64,000 bases of DNA from Ligustrum vulgare. Its lineage: Eukaryota > Streptophyta > Magnoliopsida > Lamiales > Oleaceae. Shown piece by piece: positions 50,651 through 61,934 of this stretch. The stretch is taken from positions 33,760,129 through 33,824,128 of the forward strand of contig OY743180.1 of assembly GCA_963555705.1 (NCBI GenBank), read 5' to 3'. Within the stretch, counting starts at the first letter, position 1; each line of letters opens with the position of its first letter. Both the position numbers and the translations under genes were made by a program. The notes below the pieces were generated by a model, which worked only from the letters and a program-made list of their open reading frames with translations, did no database searches and was not told the origin of the DNA.

Positions 50651-53600
50651 ATGAGGACTTCTTGAATTAATTTTTTTCATTCACATGACAATTTTTTTTT
50701 TTTTTTAAATGAAACAATTCTTCTAAGAGGCCTTAAAGGGAGAATGTTTTTTAATATATTACCCTCAAAACTTTTTCTTTTTAATAAATTCGTATTAACC
50801 GTTAGTTTTAATTAATATACATTTTTCAATATTTATTTATTTTTATTTTCTTATTCTAAATAAAAGTATTTTTCAAATATATATAATCTAAACTCTTCAA
50901 TTTCTAGTTGAAAAGACTTTTAAATAAAATAAACAACTCTGTTATAATTTGTGATTTCTGATACTTTCTTCAATCAAAGGGAGAAAAAAAATGAGGACTT
51001 CTTGAATTAATTTTTTTCATTCGTATAACAATTTTTTTTTAAATGAAACAATTCTTCTAAGAGGCCTTAAAGGGAGAATGTTTTTTAATATAGTACCCTC
51101 AAACCTTTTTCCGAGTATTTTACCATCGCATCTTTTTAATAAATTCGTATTAACCGTTAGTTTTAATTAATATACGTTTTTAAAGTTTTTTCTTTTTATT
51201 TACTAGTTCTAAATATAAATATTTTTCAAGTATATATAATCAAAAACTCTTCAATTTCTCACTAAAAAATCTTTTAAATAAAACAAAAAACACTGTTATA
51301 ATTTGTGATTTCTGATACTTTCTTCAATCAAAGGGAGAAAAAAAATGAGGACTTCTTGAATTAATTTTTTTCATTCACATGACAATTTTTTTTTTTTTTA
51401 AATGAAACAATTCTTCTAAGAGGCCTTAAAGGGAGAATGTTTTTTAATATAGTACCCTCAAACCTTTTTCCGAGTATTTTACCATCGCATCTTTTTAATA
51501 AATTCGTATTAACCGTTAGTTTTAATTAATATACGTTTTTAAAGTTTTTTCTTTTTATTTTCTAGTTCTAAATATAAATATTTTTCAAGTATATATAATC
51601 AAAAACTCTTCAATTTCTCACTAAAAAATCTTTTAAATAAAATAAAAAACACTGTTATAATTTGTGATTTCTGATACTTTCTTCAATCAAATGGAGAAAA
51701 AAAATGAGGACTTCTTGAATTAATTTTTTTCATTCCTATGACAATTTTTTTTTTTAAATGAAACAATTCTTCTAAGAGGCCTTAAAGGGAGAATGTATTT
51801 TAATATAGTACCCTCAAACCTTTTTCCGAGTATTTTACCATAGCATCTTTTTAATAAATTCGTATTAACCGTTAGTTTTAATTAATATACGTTTTTAAAG
51901 TTTTTTCTTTTTATTTTCTAGTTCTAAATATAAATATTTTTCAAGTATATATAATCAAAAACTCTTCAATTTCTCACTAAAAAATCTTTTAAATAAAATA
52001 AAAAACACTGTTATAATTTGTGATTTCTGATACTTTCTTCAATAAAAGGGAGAAAAAAAATGAGGACTTCTTGAATTAATTTTTTTCATTCACATGACAA
52101 TTTTTTTTTTTTTTAAATGAAACAATTCTTCTAAGAGGCCTTAAAGGGAGAATGTTTTTTAATATATTACCCTCAAAACTTTTTCTTTTTAATAAATTCG
52201 TATTAACCGTTAGTTTTAATTAATATACATTTTTCAATATTTATTTATTTTTATTTTCTTATTCTAAATAAAAGTATTTTTCAAATATATATAATCTAAA
52301 CTCTTCAATTTCTAGTTGAAAAGACTTTTAAATAAAATAAACAACTCTGTTATAATTTGTGATTTCTGATACTTTCTTCAATCAAAGGGAGAAAAAAAAT
52401 GAGGACTTCTTGAATTAATTTTTTTCATTCGTATAACAATTTTTTTTTAAATGAAACAATTCTTCTAAGAGGCCTTAAAGGGAGAATGTTTTTTAATATA
52501 GTACCCTCAAACCTTTTTCCGAGTATTTTACCATCGCATCTTTTTAATAAATTCGTATTAACCGTTAGTTTTAATTAATATACGTTTTTAAAGTTTTTTC
52601 TTTTTATTTACTAGTTCTAAATATAAATATTTTTCAAGTATATATAATCAAAAACTCTTCAATTTCTCACTAAAAAATCTTTTAAATAAAACAAAAAACA
52701 CTGTTATAATTTGTGATTTCTGATACTTTCTTCAATCAAAGGGAGAAAAAAAATGAGGACTTCTTGAATTAATTTTTTTCATTCACATGACAATTTTTTT
52801 TTTTTTTAAATGAAACAATTCTTCTAAGAGGCCTTAAAGGGAGAATGTTTTTTAATATAGTACCCTCAAACCTTTTTCCGAGTATTTTACCATCGCATCT
52901 TTTTAATAAATTCGTATTAACCGTTAGTTTTAATTAATATACGTTTTTAAAGTTTTTTCTTTTTATTTTCTAGTTCTAAATATAAATATTTTTCAAGTAT
53001 ATATAATCAAAAACTCTTCAATTTCTCACTAAAAAATCTTTTAAATAAAATAAAAAACACTGTTATAATTTGTGATTTCTGATACTTTCTTCAATCAAAT
53101 GGAGAAAAAAAATGAGGACTTCTTGAATTAATTTTTTTCATTCATATGACAATTTTTTTTTTTTAATTTAACAATTCTTCTAAGAGGCCTTAAAGGGAGA
53201 ATGTTTTTTAATATAGTACCCTCAAACCTTTTTCCGAGTATTTTACCATCACATCTTTTTAATAAATTCGTATTAACCGTTAGTTTTAATTAATATACAT
53301 TTTTCAATATTTATTTATTTTTATTTTCTTATTCTAAATAAAAGTATTTTTCAAATATATATAATCTAAACTCTTCAATTTCTCGTTGAAATTTTTTTTA
53401 AGTAAAATAAAAAACACTGTTATAATTTGTGATTTCTGATACTTTCTTCAATCAAAGGGAGAAAAAAAATGAGGACTTCTTGAATTAATTTTTTTCATTC
53501 ATATGACAATTTTTTTTTTTAAATGAAACAATTCTTCTAAGAGGCCTTAAAGGGAGAATGTATTTTAATATAGTACCCTAAAACCTTTTTCCGAGTATTT

Positions 53601-56600
53601 TACCATAGCATCTTTTTAATAAATTCGTATTAACCGTTAGTTTTAATTAATATACGTTTTTAAAGTTTTTTCTTTTTATTTTCTAGTTCTAAATATAAAT
53701 ATTTTTCAAGTATATATAATCAAAAACTCTTCAATTTCTCACTAAAAAATCTTTTAAATAAAATAAAAAACACTGTTATAATTTGTGATTTCTGATACTT
53801 TCTTCAATAAAAGGGAGAAAAAAAATGAGGACTTCTTGAATTAATTTTTTTCATTCACATGACAATTTTTTTTTTTTTTTAAATGAAACAATTCTTCTAA
53901 GAGGCCTTAAAGGGAGAATGTTTTTTAATATATTACCCTCAAAACTTTTTCTTTTTAATAAATTCGTATTAACCGTTAGTTTTAATTAATATACATTTTT
54001 CAATATTTATTTATTTTTATTTTCTTATTCTAAATAAAAGTATTTTTCAAATATATATAATCTAAACTCTTCAATTTCTAGTTGAAAAGACTTTTAAATA
54101 AAATAAACAACTCTGTTATAATTTGTGATTTCTGATACTTTCTTCAATCAAAGGGAGAAAAAAAATGAGGACTTCTTGAATTAATTTTTTTCATTCGTAT
54201 AACAATTTTTTTTAAATGAAACAATTCTTCTAAGAGGCCTTAAAGGGAGAATGTTTTTTAATATAGTACCCTCAAACCTTTTTCCGAGTATTTTACCATC
54301 GCATCTTTTTAATAAATTCGTATTAACCGTTAGTTTTAATTAATATACGTTTTTAAAGTTTTTTCTTTTTATTTACTAGTTCTAAATATAAATATTTTTC
54401 AAGTATATATAATCAAAAACTCTTCAATTTCTCACTAAAAAATCTTTTAAATAAAACAAAAAACACTGTTATAATTTGTGATTTCTGATACTTTCTTCAA
54501 TCAAAGGGAGAAAAAAAATGAGGACTTCTTGAATTAATTTTTTTCATTCACATGACAATTTTTTTTTTTTAAATGAAACAATTCTTCTAAGAGGCCTTAA
54601 AGGGAGAATGTTTTTTAATATAGTACCCTCAAACCTTTTTCCGAGTATTTTACCATCGCATCTTTTTAATAAATTCGTATTAACCGTTAGTTTTAATTAA
54701 TATACGTTTTTAAAGTTTTTTCTTTTTATTTTCTAGTTCTAAATATAAATATTTTTCAAGTATATATAATCAAAAACTCTTCAATTTCTCACTAAAAAAT
54801 CTTTTAAATAAAATAAAAAACACTGTTATAATTTGTGATTTCTGATACTTTCTTCAATCAAATGGAGAAAAAAAATGAGGACTTCTTGAATTAATTTTTT
54901 TCATTCATATGACAATTTTTTTTTTTAAATGAAACAATTCTTCTAAGAGGCCTTAAAGGGAGAATGTATTTTAATATAGTACCCTCAAACCTTTTTCCGA
55001 GTATTTTACCATAGCATCTTTTTAATAAATTCGTATTAACCGTTAGTTTTAATTAATATACGTTTTTAAAGTTTTTTCTTTTTATTTTCTAGTTCTAAAT
55101 ATAAATATTTTTCAAGTATATATAATCAAAAACTCTTCAATTTCTCACTAAAAAATCTTTTAAATAAAATAAAAAACACTGTTATAATTTGTGATTTCTG
55201 ATACTTTCTTCAATAAAAGGGAGAAAAAAAATGAGGACTTCTTGAATTAATTTTTTTCATTCACATGACAATTTTTTTTTTTTTTTAAATGAAACAATTC
55301 TTCTAAGAGGCCTTAAAGGGAGAATGTTTTTTAATATAGTACCCTCAAACCTTTTTCCGAGTATTTTACCATCACATCTTTTTAATAAATTCGTATTAAC
55401 CGTTAGTTTTAATTAATATACGTTTTTAAAGTTTTTTCTTTTTATTTTCTAGTTCTAAATATAAATATTTTTCAAGTATATATAATCAAAAACTCTTCAA
55501 TTTCTCACTAAAAAATCTTTTAAATAAAATAAAAAACACTGTTATAATTTGTGATTTCTGATACTTTCTTCAATCAAATGGAGAAAAAAAATGAGGACTT
55601 CTTGAATTAATTTTTTTCATTCCTATGACAATTTTTTTTTTTAAATGAAACAATTCTTCTAAGAGGCCTTAAAGGGAGAATGTATTTTAATATAGTACCC
55701 TCAAACCTTTTTCCGAGTATTTTACCATAGCATCTTTTTAATAAATTCGTATTAACCGTTAGTTTTAATTAATATACGTTTTTAAAGTTTTTTCTTTTTA
55801 TTTTCTAGTTCTAAATATAAATATTTTTCAAGTATATATAATCAAAAACTCTTCAATTTCTCACTAAAAAATCTTTTAAATAAAATAAAAAACACTGTTA
55901 TAATTTGTGATTTCTGATACTTTCTTCAATAAAAGGGAGAAAAAAAATGAGGACTTCTTGAATTAATTTTTTTCATTCACATGACAATTTTTTTTTTTTT
56001 TAAATGAAACAATTCTTCTAAGAGGCCTTAAAGGGAGAATGTTTTTTAATATATTACCCTCAAAACTTTTTCTTTTTAATAAATTCGTATTAACCGTTAG
56101 TTTTAATTAATATACATTTTTCAATATTTATTTATTTTTATTTTCTTATTCTAAATAAAAGTATTTTTCAAATATATATAATCTAAACTCTTCAATTTCT
56201 AGTTGAAAAGACTTTTAAATAAAATAAACAACTCTGTTATAATTTGTGATTTCTGATACTTTCTTCAATCAAAGGGAGAAAAAAAATGAGGACTTCTTGA
56301 ATTAATTTTTTTCATTCGTATAACAATTTTTTTTTAAATGAAACAATTCTTCTAAGAGGCCTTAAAGGGAGAATGTTTTTTAATATAGTACCCTCAAACC
56401 TTTTTCCGAGTATTTTACCATCGCATCTTTTTAATAAATTCGTATTAACCGTTAGTTTTAATTAATATACGTTTTTAAAGTTTTTTCTTTTTATTTACTA
56501 GTTCTAAATATAAATATTTTTCAAGTATATATAATCAAAAACTCTTCAATTTCTCACTAAAAAATCTTTTAAATAAAACAAAAAACACTGTTATAATTTG

Positions 56601-56998
56601 TGATTTCTGATACTTTCTTCAATCAAAGGGAGAAAAAAAATGAGGACTTCTTGAATTAATTTTTTTCATTCACATGACAATTTTTTTTTTTTTTAAATTT
56701 AACAATTCTTCTAAGAGGCCTTAAAGGGAGAATGTTTTTTAATATAGTACCCTCAAACCTTTTTCCGAGTATTTTACCATCACATCTTTTTAATAAATTC
56801 GTATTAACCGTTAGTTTTAATTAATATACGTTTTTAAAGTTTTTTCTTTTTATTTTCTAGTTCTAAATATAAATATTTTTCAAGTATATATAATCAAAAA
56901 CTCTTCAATTTCTCACTAAAAAATCTTTTAAATAAAATAAAAAACACTGTTATAATTTGTGATTTCTGATACTTTCTTCAATAAAAGGGAGAAAAAAA
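50651..56998 (+). repeat. Block III super-repeat copy 3 (18 monomers, 6,348 bp)
   Basis: Sub-units 50651-52059 (P Q R K'), 52060-53824 (P Q R S* K*), 53825-55946 (P Q R K P'' K'), 55947-56998 (P Q R/S). The first 15 spacings are identical to copy 1: 340,354,359,356 | 339,354,359,357,356 | 340,353,357,356,360,356. The last sub-unit has three monomers because R and S are fused in the monomer at 56640. The ACCCTAAAACC mark recurs near 53,578. Confidence 0.87.
56640..56998 (+). repeat. Chimeric R/S monomer
   Basis: The head is type R (CACATGACAA and a long T run). Directly after the T run it switches to type S (AAATTTAACAATTC, then CATCACATC). R and S are adjacent in normal four-monomer units, so this is an in-register loss of one monomer, with the switch near 56,697. 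Length stays at 359 bp. Confidence 0.78.
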
Positions 56999-58959
56999 AT
57001 GAGGACTTCTTGAATTAATTTTTTTCATTCACATGACAATTTTTTTTTTTTTTTAAATGAAACAATTCTTCTAAGAGGCCTTAAAGGGAGAATGTTTTTT
57101 AATATATTACCCTCAAAACTTTTTCTTTTTAATAAATTCGTATTAACCGTTAGTTTTAATTAATATACATTTTTCAATATTTATTTATTTTTATTTTCTT
57201 ATTCTAAATAAAAGTATTTTTCAAATATATATAATCTAAACTCTTCAATTTCTAGTTGAAAAGACTTTTAAATAAAATAAACAACTCTGTTATAATTTGT
57301 GATTTCTGATACTTTCTTCAATCAAAGGGAGAAAAAAAATGAGGACTTCTTGAATTAATTTTTTTCATTCGTATAACAATTTTTTTTTTAAATGAAACAA
57401 TTCTTCTAAGAGGCCTTAAAGGGAGAATGTTTTTTAATATAGTACCCTCAAACCTTTTTCCGAGTATTTTACCATCGCATCTTTTTAATAAATTCGTATT
57501 AACCGTTAGTTTTAATTAATATACGTTTTTAAAGTTTTTTCTTTTTATTTACTAGTTCTAAATATAAATATTTTTCAAGTATATATAATCAAAAACTCTT
57601 CAATTTCTCACTAAAAAATCTTTTAAATAAAACAAAAAACACTGTTATAATTTGTGATTTCTGATACTTTCTTCAATCAAAGGGAGAAAAAAAATGAGGA
57701 CTTCTTGAATTAATTTTTTTCATTCACATGACAATTTTTTTTTTTTTTAAATGAAACAATTCTTCTAAGAGGCCTTAAAGGGAGAATGTTTTTTAATATA
57801 GTACCCTCAAACCTTTTTCCGAGTATTTTACCATCGCATCTTTTTAATAAATTCGTATTAACCGTTAGTTTTAATTAATATACGTTTTTAAAGTTTTTTC
57901 TTTTTATTTTCTAGTTCTAAATATAAATATTTTTCAAGTATATATAATCAAAAACTCTTCAATTTCTCACTAAAAAATCTTTTAAATAAAATAAAAAACA
58001 CTGTTATAATTTGTGATTTCTGATACTTTCTTCAATCAAATGGAGAAAAAAAATGAGGACTTCTTGAATTAATTTTTTTCATTCATATGACAATTTTTTT
58101 TTTTTAATTTAACAATTCTTCTAAGAGGCCTTAAAGGGAGAATGTTTTTTAATATAGTACCCTCAAACCTTTTTCCGAGTATTTTACCATCACATCTTTT
58201 TAATAAATTCGTATTAACCGTTAGTTTTAATTAATATACGTTTTTAAAGTTTTTTCTTTTTATTTTCTAGTTCTAAATATAAATATTTTTCAAGTATATA
58301 TAATCAAAAACTCTTCAATTTCTCACTAAAAAATCTTTTAAATAAAATAAAAAACACTGTTATAATTTGTGATTTCTGATACTTTCTTCAATAAAAGGGA
58401 GAAAAAAAATGAGGACTTCTTGAATTAATTTTTTTCATTCACATGACAATTTTTTTTTTTTTTTAAATGAAACAATTCTTCTAAGAGGCCTTAAAGGGAG
58501 AATGTTTTTTAATATATTACCCTCAAAACTTTTTCTTTTTAATAAATTCGTATTAACCGTTAGTTTTAATTAATATACATTTTTCAATATTTATTTATTT
58601 TTATTTTCTTATTCTAAATAAAAGTATTTTTCAAATATATATAATCTAAACTCTTCAATTTCTAGTTGAAAAGACTTTTAAATAAAATAAACAACTCTGT
58701 TATAATTTGTGATTTCTGATACTTTCTTCAATCAAAGGGAGAAAAAAAATGAGGACTTCTTGAATTAATTTTTTTCATTCGTATAACAATTTTTTTTTAA
58801 ATGAAACAATTCTTCTAAGAGGCCTTAAAGGGAGAATGTTTTTTAATATAGTACCCTCAAACCTTTTTCCGAGTATTTTACCATCGCATCTTTTTAATAA
58901 ATTCGTATTAACCGTTAGTTTTAATTAATATACGTTTTTAAAGTTTTTTCTTTTTATTT

Positions 58960-58965
58960 ACTAGT
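58960..58965 (+). other. SpeI site diagnostic of type Q monomers, representative copy
   Basis: Type Q monomers read TTTACTAGTTC where other class A monomers read TTTTCTAGTTC, creating ACTAGT. In block III this occurs once per P-Q-R-S/K unit, apart from an extra copy in the hybrid monomer at 49219-49574. It is the easiest single-base marker of the four-monomer period: spacing of about 1.4, 1.77 or 2.12 kb depending on whether the unit has 4, 5 or 6 monomers. I found none in block I before about 17.98 kb. Confidence 0.85.
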
Positions 58966-59143
58966 TCTAAATATAAATATTTTTCAAGTATATATAATCA
59001 AAAACTCTTCAATTTCTCACTAAAAAATCTTTTAAATAAAACAAAAAACACTGTTATAATTTGTGATTTCTGATACTTTCTTCAATCAAAGGGAGAAAAA
59101 AAATGAGGACTTCTTGAATTAATTTTTTTCATTCACATGACAA

Positions 59144-59157
59144 TTTTTTTTTTTTTT
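59144..59157 (+). repeat. Variable poly-T tract inside the monomer, representative copy
   Basis: A homopolymer T run between GACAA or AACAA and AAATGAAAC or AATTTAAC occurs in every monomer. Its length is position-specific: about 8-9 T in type Q (after CGTATAACAA), about 14-17 T in types P and R (after CACATGACAA), about 10-13 T in K and S. In the oldest-looking c monomers the run is interrupted by an A. Together with the A7-A10 run before the landmark it explains most 1-4 bp differences in monomer length. Exact lengths may include sequencing error. Confidence 0.85.
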
Positions 59158-59228
59158 AAATGAAACAATTCTTCTAAGAGGCCTTAAAGGGAGAATGTTT
59201 TTTAATATAGTACCCTCAAACCTTTTTC

Positions 59229-59249
59229 CGAGTATTTTACCATCGCATC
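59229..59249 (+). other. 21-bp segment that separates class A from class B monomers
   Basis: Present in every class A monomer and cleanly absent from class B. It lies between TTTTTC and TTTTTAATAAATTCG, so B monomers look like a slip between two T5 runs, or A monomers like an insertion; direction cannot be told from the sequence. Its end is polymorphic and tracks HOR position: CATCGCATC in types Q and R, CATCACATC in S, CATAGCATC in K. It accounts for nearly all of the ~20-bp length difference between classes. The positions given are one example. Confidence 0.9.
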
Positions 59250-59259
59250 TTTTTAATAA

Positions 59260-59276
59260 ATTCGTATTAACCGTTA
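59260..59276 (+). other. CENP-B-box-like motif, representative copy
   Basis: The 17-mer ATTCGTATTAACCGTTA aligned to the mammalian CENP-B box (N-TTCG-NNNN-A-NN-CGGG-N) matches TTCG, the central A and the following CG, that is 7 of 9 core positions; the last two G are T here. It recurs at the same place (offset about 157 in A, about 136 in B) in most monomers. Some HOR positions have altered versions: ATTCTTATT in type l, AAGCGTTA in type a, ATGAACCG in type c, ACCGCTA in type k. The alignment is visible in the sequence. Binding of a CENP-B-like protein is inference, and a box this degenerate could arise by chance. Confidence 0.4.
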
Positions 59277-59817
59277 GTTTTAATTAATATACGTTTTTAA
59301 AGTTTTTTCTTTTTATTTTCTAGTTCTAAATATAAATATTTTTCAAGTATATATAATCAAAAACTCTTCAATTTCTCACTAAAAAATCTTTTAAATAAAA
59401 TAAAAAACACTGTTATAATTTGTGATTTCTGATACTTTCTTCAATCAAATGGAGAAAAAAAATGAGGACTTCTTGAATTAATTTTTTTCATTCATATGAC
59501 AATTTTTTTTTTTTAATTTAACAATTCTTCTAAGAGGCCTTAAAGGGAGAATGTTTTTTAATATAGTACCCTCAAACCTTTTTCCGAGTATTTTACCATC
59601 ACATCTTTTTAATAAATTCGTATTAACCGTTAGTTTTAATTAATATACGTTTTTAAAGTTTTTTCTTTTTATTTTCTAGTTCTAAATATAAATATTTTTC
59701 AAGTATATATAATCAAAAACTCTTCAATTTCTCACTAAAAAATCTTTTAAATAAAATAAAAAACACTGTTATAATTTGTGATTTCTGATACTTTCTTCAA
59801 TAAAAGGGAGAAAAAAA

Positions 59818-60157
59818 ATGAGGACTTCTTGAATTAATTTTTTTCATTCACATGACAATTTTTTTTTTTTTTTAAATGAAACAATTCTTCTAAGAGGCCT
59901 TAAAGGGAGAATGTTTTTTAATATATTACCCTCAAAACTTTTTCTTTTTAATAAATTCGTATTAACCGTTAGTTTTAATTAATATACATTTTTCAATATT
60001 TATTTATTTTTATTTTCTTATTCTAAATAAAAGTATTTTTCAAATATATATAATCTAAACTCTTCAATTTCTAGTTGAAAAGACTTTTAAATAAAATAAA
60101 CAACTCTGTTATAATTTGTGATTTCTGATACTTTCTTCAATCAAAGGGAGAAAAAAA
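59818..60157 (+). repeat. Representative class B monomer (type P, 340 bp)
   Basis: A typical short monomer. It shares the 5' third with class A, but CTTTTTC runs directly into TTTTTAATAAATTCG, so the 21-bp segment is absent. The 3' half is diverged: ATACATTTTTCAATATTT, TTATTCTAAATAAAAG, TTCAAATATATATAATC, TAAACTCTTCAATTTC and TAGTTGAAAAGAC replace the class A equivalents. Type P is also recognised by CAATAAAAGGGAG before the landmark, CACATGAC, a long T tract and CTCAAAACTTTTTC. It is normally the only class B monomer in each block III unit and so marks unit starts. Block I has more B types (a, c, d, e, g, k, l). Confidence 0.93.
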
Positions 60158-61934
60158 ATGAGGACTTCTTGAATTAATTTTTTTCATTCGTATAACAATT
60201 TTTTTTTAAATGAAACAATTCTTCTAAGAGGCCTTAAAGGGAGAATGTTTTTTAATATAGTACCCTCAAACCTTTTTCCGAGTATTTTACCATCGCATCT
60301 TTTTAATAAATTCGTATTAACCGTTAGTTTTAATTAATATACGTTTTTAAAGTTTTTTCTTTTTATTTACTAGTTCTAAATATAAATATTTTTCAAGTAT
60401 ATATAATCAAAAACTCTTCAATTTCTCACTAAAAAATCTTTTAAATAAAACAAAAAACACTGTTATAATTTGTGATTTCTGATACTTTCTTCAATCAAAG
60501 GGAGAAAAAAAATGAGGACTTCTTGAATTAATTTTTTTCATTCACATGACAATTTTTTTTTTTTTTAAATGAAACAATTCTTCTAAGAGGCCTTAAAGGG
60601 AGAATGTTTTTTAATATAGTACCCTCAAACCTTTTTCCGAGTATTTTACCATCGCATCTTTTTAATAAATTCGTATTAACCGTTAGTTTTAATTAATATA
60701 CGTTTTTAAAGTTTTTTCTTTTTATTTTCTAGTTCTAAATATAAATATTTTTCAAGTATATATAATCAAAAACTCTTCAATTTCTCACTAAAAAATCTTT
60801 TAAATAAAATAAAAAACACTGTTATAATTTGTGATTTCTGATACTTTCTTCAATCAAATGGAGAAAAAAAATGAGGACTTCTTGAATTAATTTTTTTCAT
60901 TCATATGACAATTTTTTTTTTTTAATTTAACAATTCTTCTAAGAGGCCTTAAAGGGAGAATGTTTTTTAATATAGTACCCTCAAACCTTTTTCCGAGTAT
61001 TTTACCATCACATCTTTTTAATAAATTCGTATTAACCGTTAGTTTTAATTAATATACGTTTTTAAAGTTTTTTCTTTTTATTTTCTAGTTCTAAATATAA
61101 ATATTTTTCAAGTATATATAATCAAAAACTCTTCAATTTCTCACTAAAAAATCTTTTAAATAAAATAAAAAACACTGTTATAATTTGTGATTTCTGATAC
61201 TTTCTTCAATCAAATGGAGAAAAAAAATGAGGACTTCTTGAATTAATTTTTTTCATTCGTATAACAATTTTTTTTTAAATGAAACAATTCTTCTAAGAGG
61301 CCTTAAAGGGAGAATGTTTTTTAATATAGTACCCTCAAACCTTTTTCCGAGTATTTTACCATCGCATCTTTTTAATAAATTCGTATTAACCGTTAGTTTT
61401 AATTAATATACGTTTTTAAAGTTTTTTCTTTTTATTTACTAGTTCTAAATATAAATATTTTTCAAGTATATATAATCAAAAACTCTTCAATTTCTCACTA
61501 AAAAATCTTTTAAATAAAATAAAAAACACTGTTATAATTTGTGATTTCTGATACTTTCTTCAATCAAAGGGAGAAAAAAAATGAGGATTTCTTGAATTAA
61601 TTTTTTTCATTCGTATAACAATTTTTTTTTAAATGAAACAATTCTTCTAAGAGGCCTTAAAGGGAGAATGTTTTTTAATATAGTACCCTCAAACCTTTTT
61701 CCGAGTATTTTACCATCGCATCTTTTTAATAAATTCGTATTAACCGTTAGTTTTAATTAATATACGTTTTTAAAGTTTTTTCTTTTTATTTACTAGTTCT
61801 AAATATAAATATTTTTCAAGTATATATAATCAAAAACTCTTCAATTTCTCACTAAAAAATCTTTTAAATAAAATAAAAAACACTGTTATAATTTGTGATT
61901 TCTGATACTTTCTTCAATCAAAGGGAGAAAAAAA
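59818..61934 (+). repeat. Last P-Q-R-S unit plus two extra Q-type monomers
   Basis: Starts: 59818 P, 60158 Q, 60512 R, 60871 S, 61227 Q-like, 61581 Q-like. The last two both have CGTATAAC and the SpeI mark, but their tails read AAATAAAATAAAAAAC instead of the usual Q tail AAATAAAACAAAAAAC. Monomer 61581 has the altered landmark ATGAGGATTTC. The stretch is the border between block III and the returning block I types. Confidence 0.78.

Larger units (their letters stand above)
59103..59461 (+). repeat. Representative class A monomer (type R, 359 bp)
   Basis: A typical long monomer, given as reference. Offsets from its first base: ATGAGGAC landmark at 0; CACATGACAA at about 31; a 14-T tract at 41-54; CTTCTAAGAGGCCTT at about 68 (containing AGGCCT, a StuI site); AAAGGGAGAATG at 83; CCCTCAAACC at about 110; the class A-specific 21-bp segment at 126-146; ATTCGTATTAACCGTTAG from 157; then ATACGTTTTTAAAG, TCTAGTTCTAAATATAAA, TTCAAGTATATATAATC, CTCTTCAATTTCTCAC and TGATTTCTGATACTTTC. 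About 79 of 359 bases are G or C. Types Q, R, S, K and block I types b, f, h, i, j, m, n and o share this architecture and differ mainly in the 10-15 bases before the poly-T and in a few diagnostic substitutions. Confidence 0.95.
56999..59817 (+). repeat. Two plain P-Q-R-S units (1,410 and 1,409 bp)
   Basis: Starts: 56999 P, 57339 Q, 57694 R, 58053 S; 58409 P, 58749 Q, 59103 R, 59462 S. The two copies are almost identical over 1.4 kb; the differences I noticed are in poly-T length. This is the simplest form of the block III core and probably its most recent tandem amplification in the window. Confidence 0.87.

Noticed and set aside
59144..59157. Poly-T tracts as intrinsic transcription terminators
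   Set aside because: No stable G+C-rich hairpin precedes them, and the context is eukaryotic satellite DNA.
59174..59190. Hairpin around AGGCCT in CTTCTAAGAGGCCTTAAAG
   Set aside because: Only the six central bases form a perfect palindrome; the outer arms pair poorly, so I do not call a structural element.
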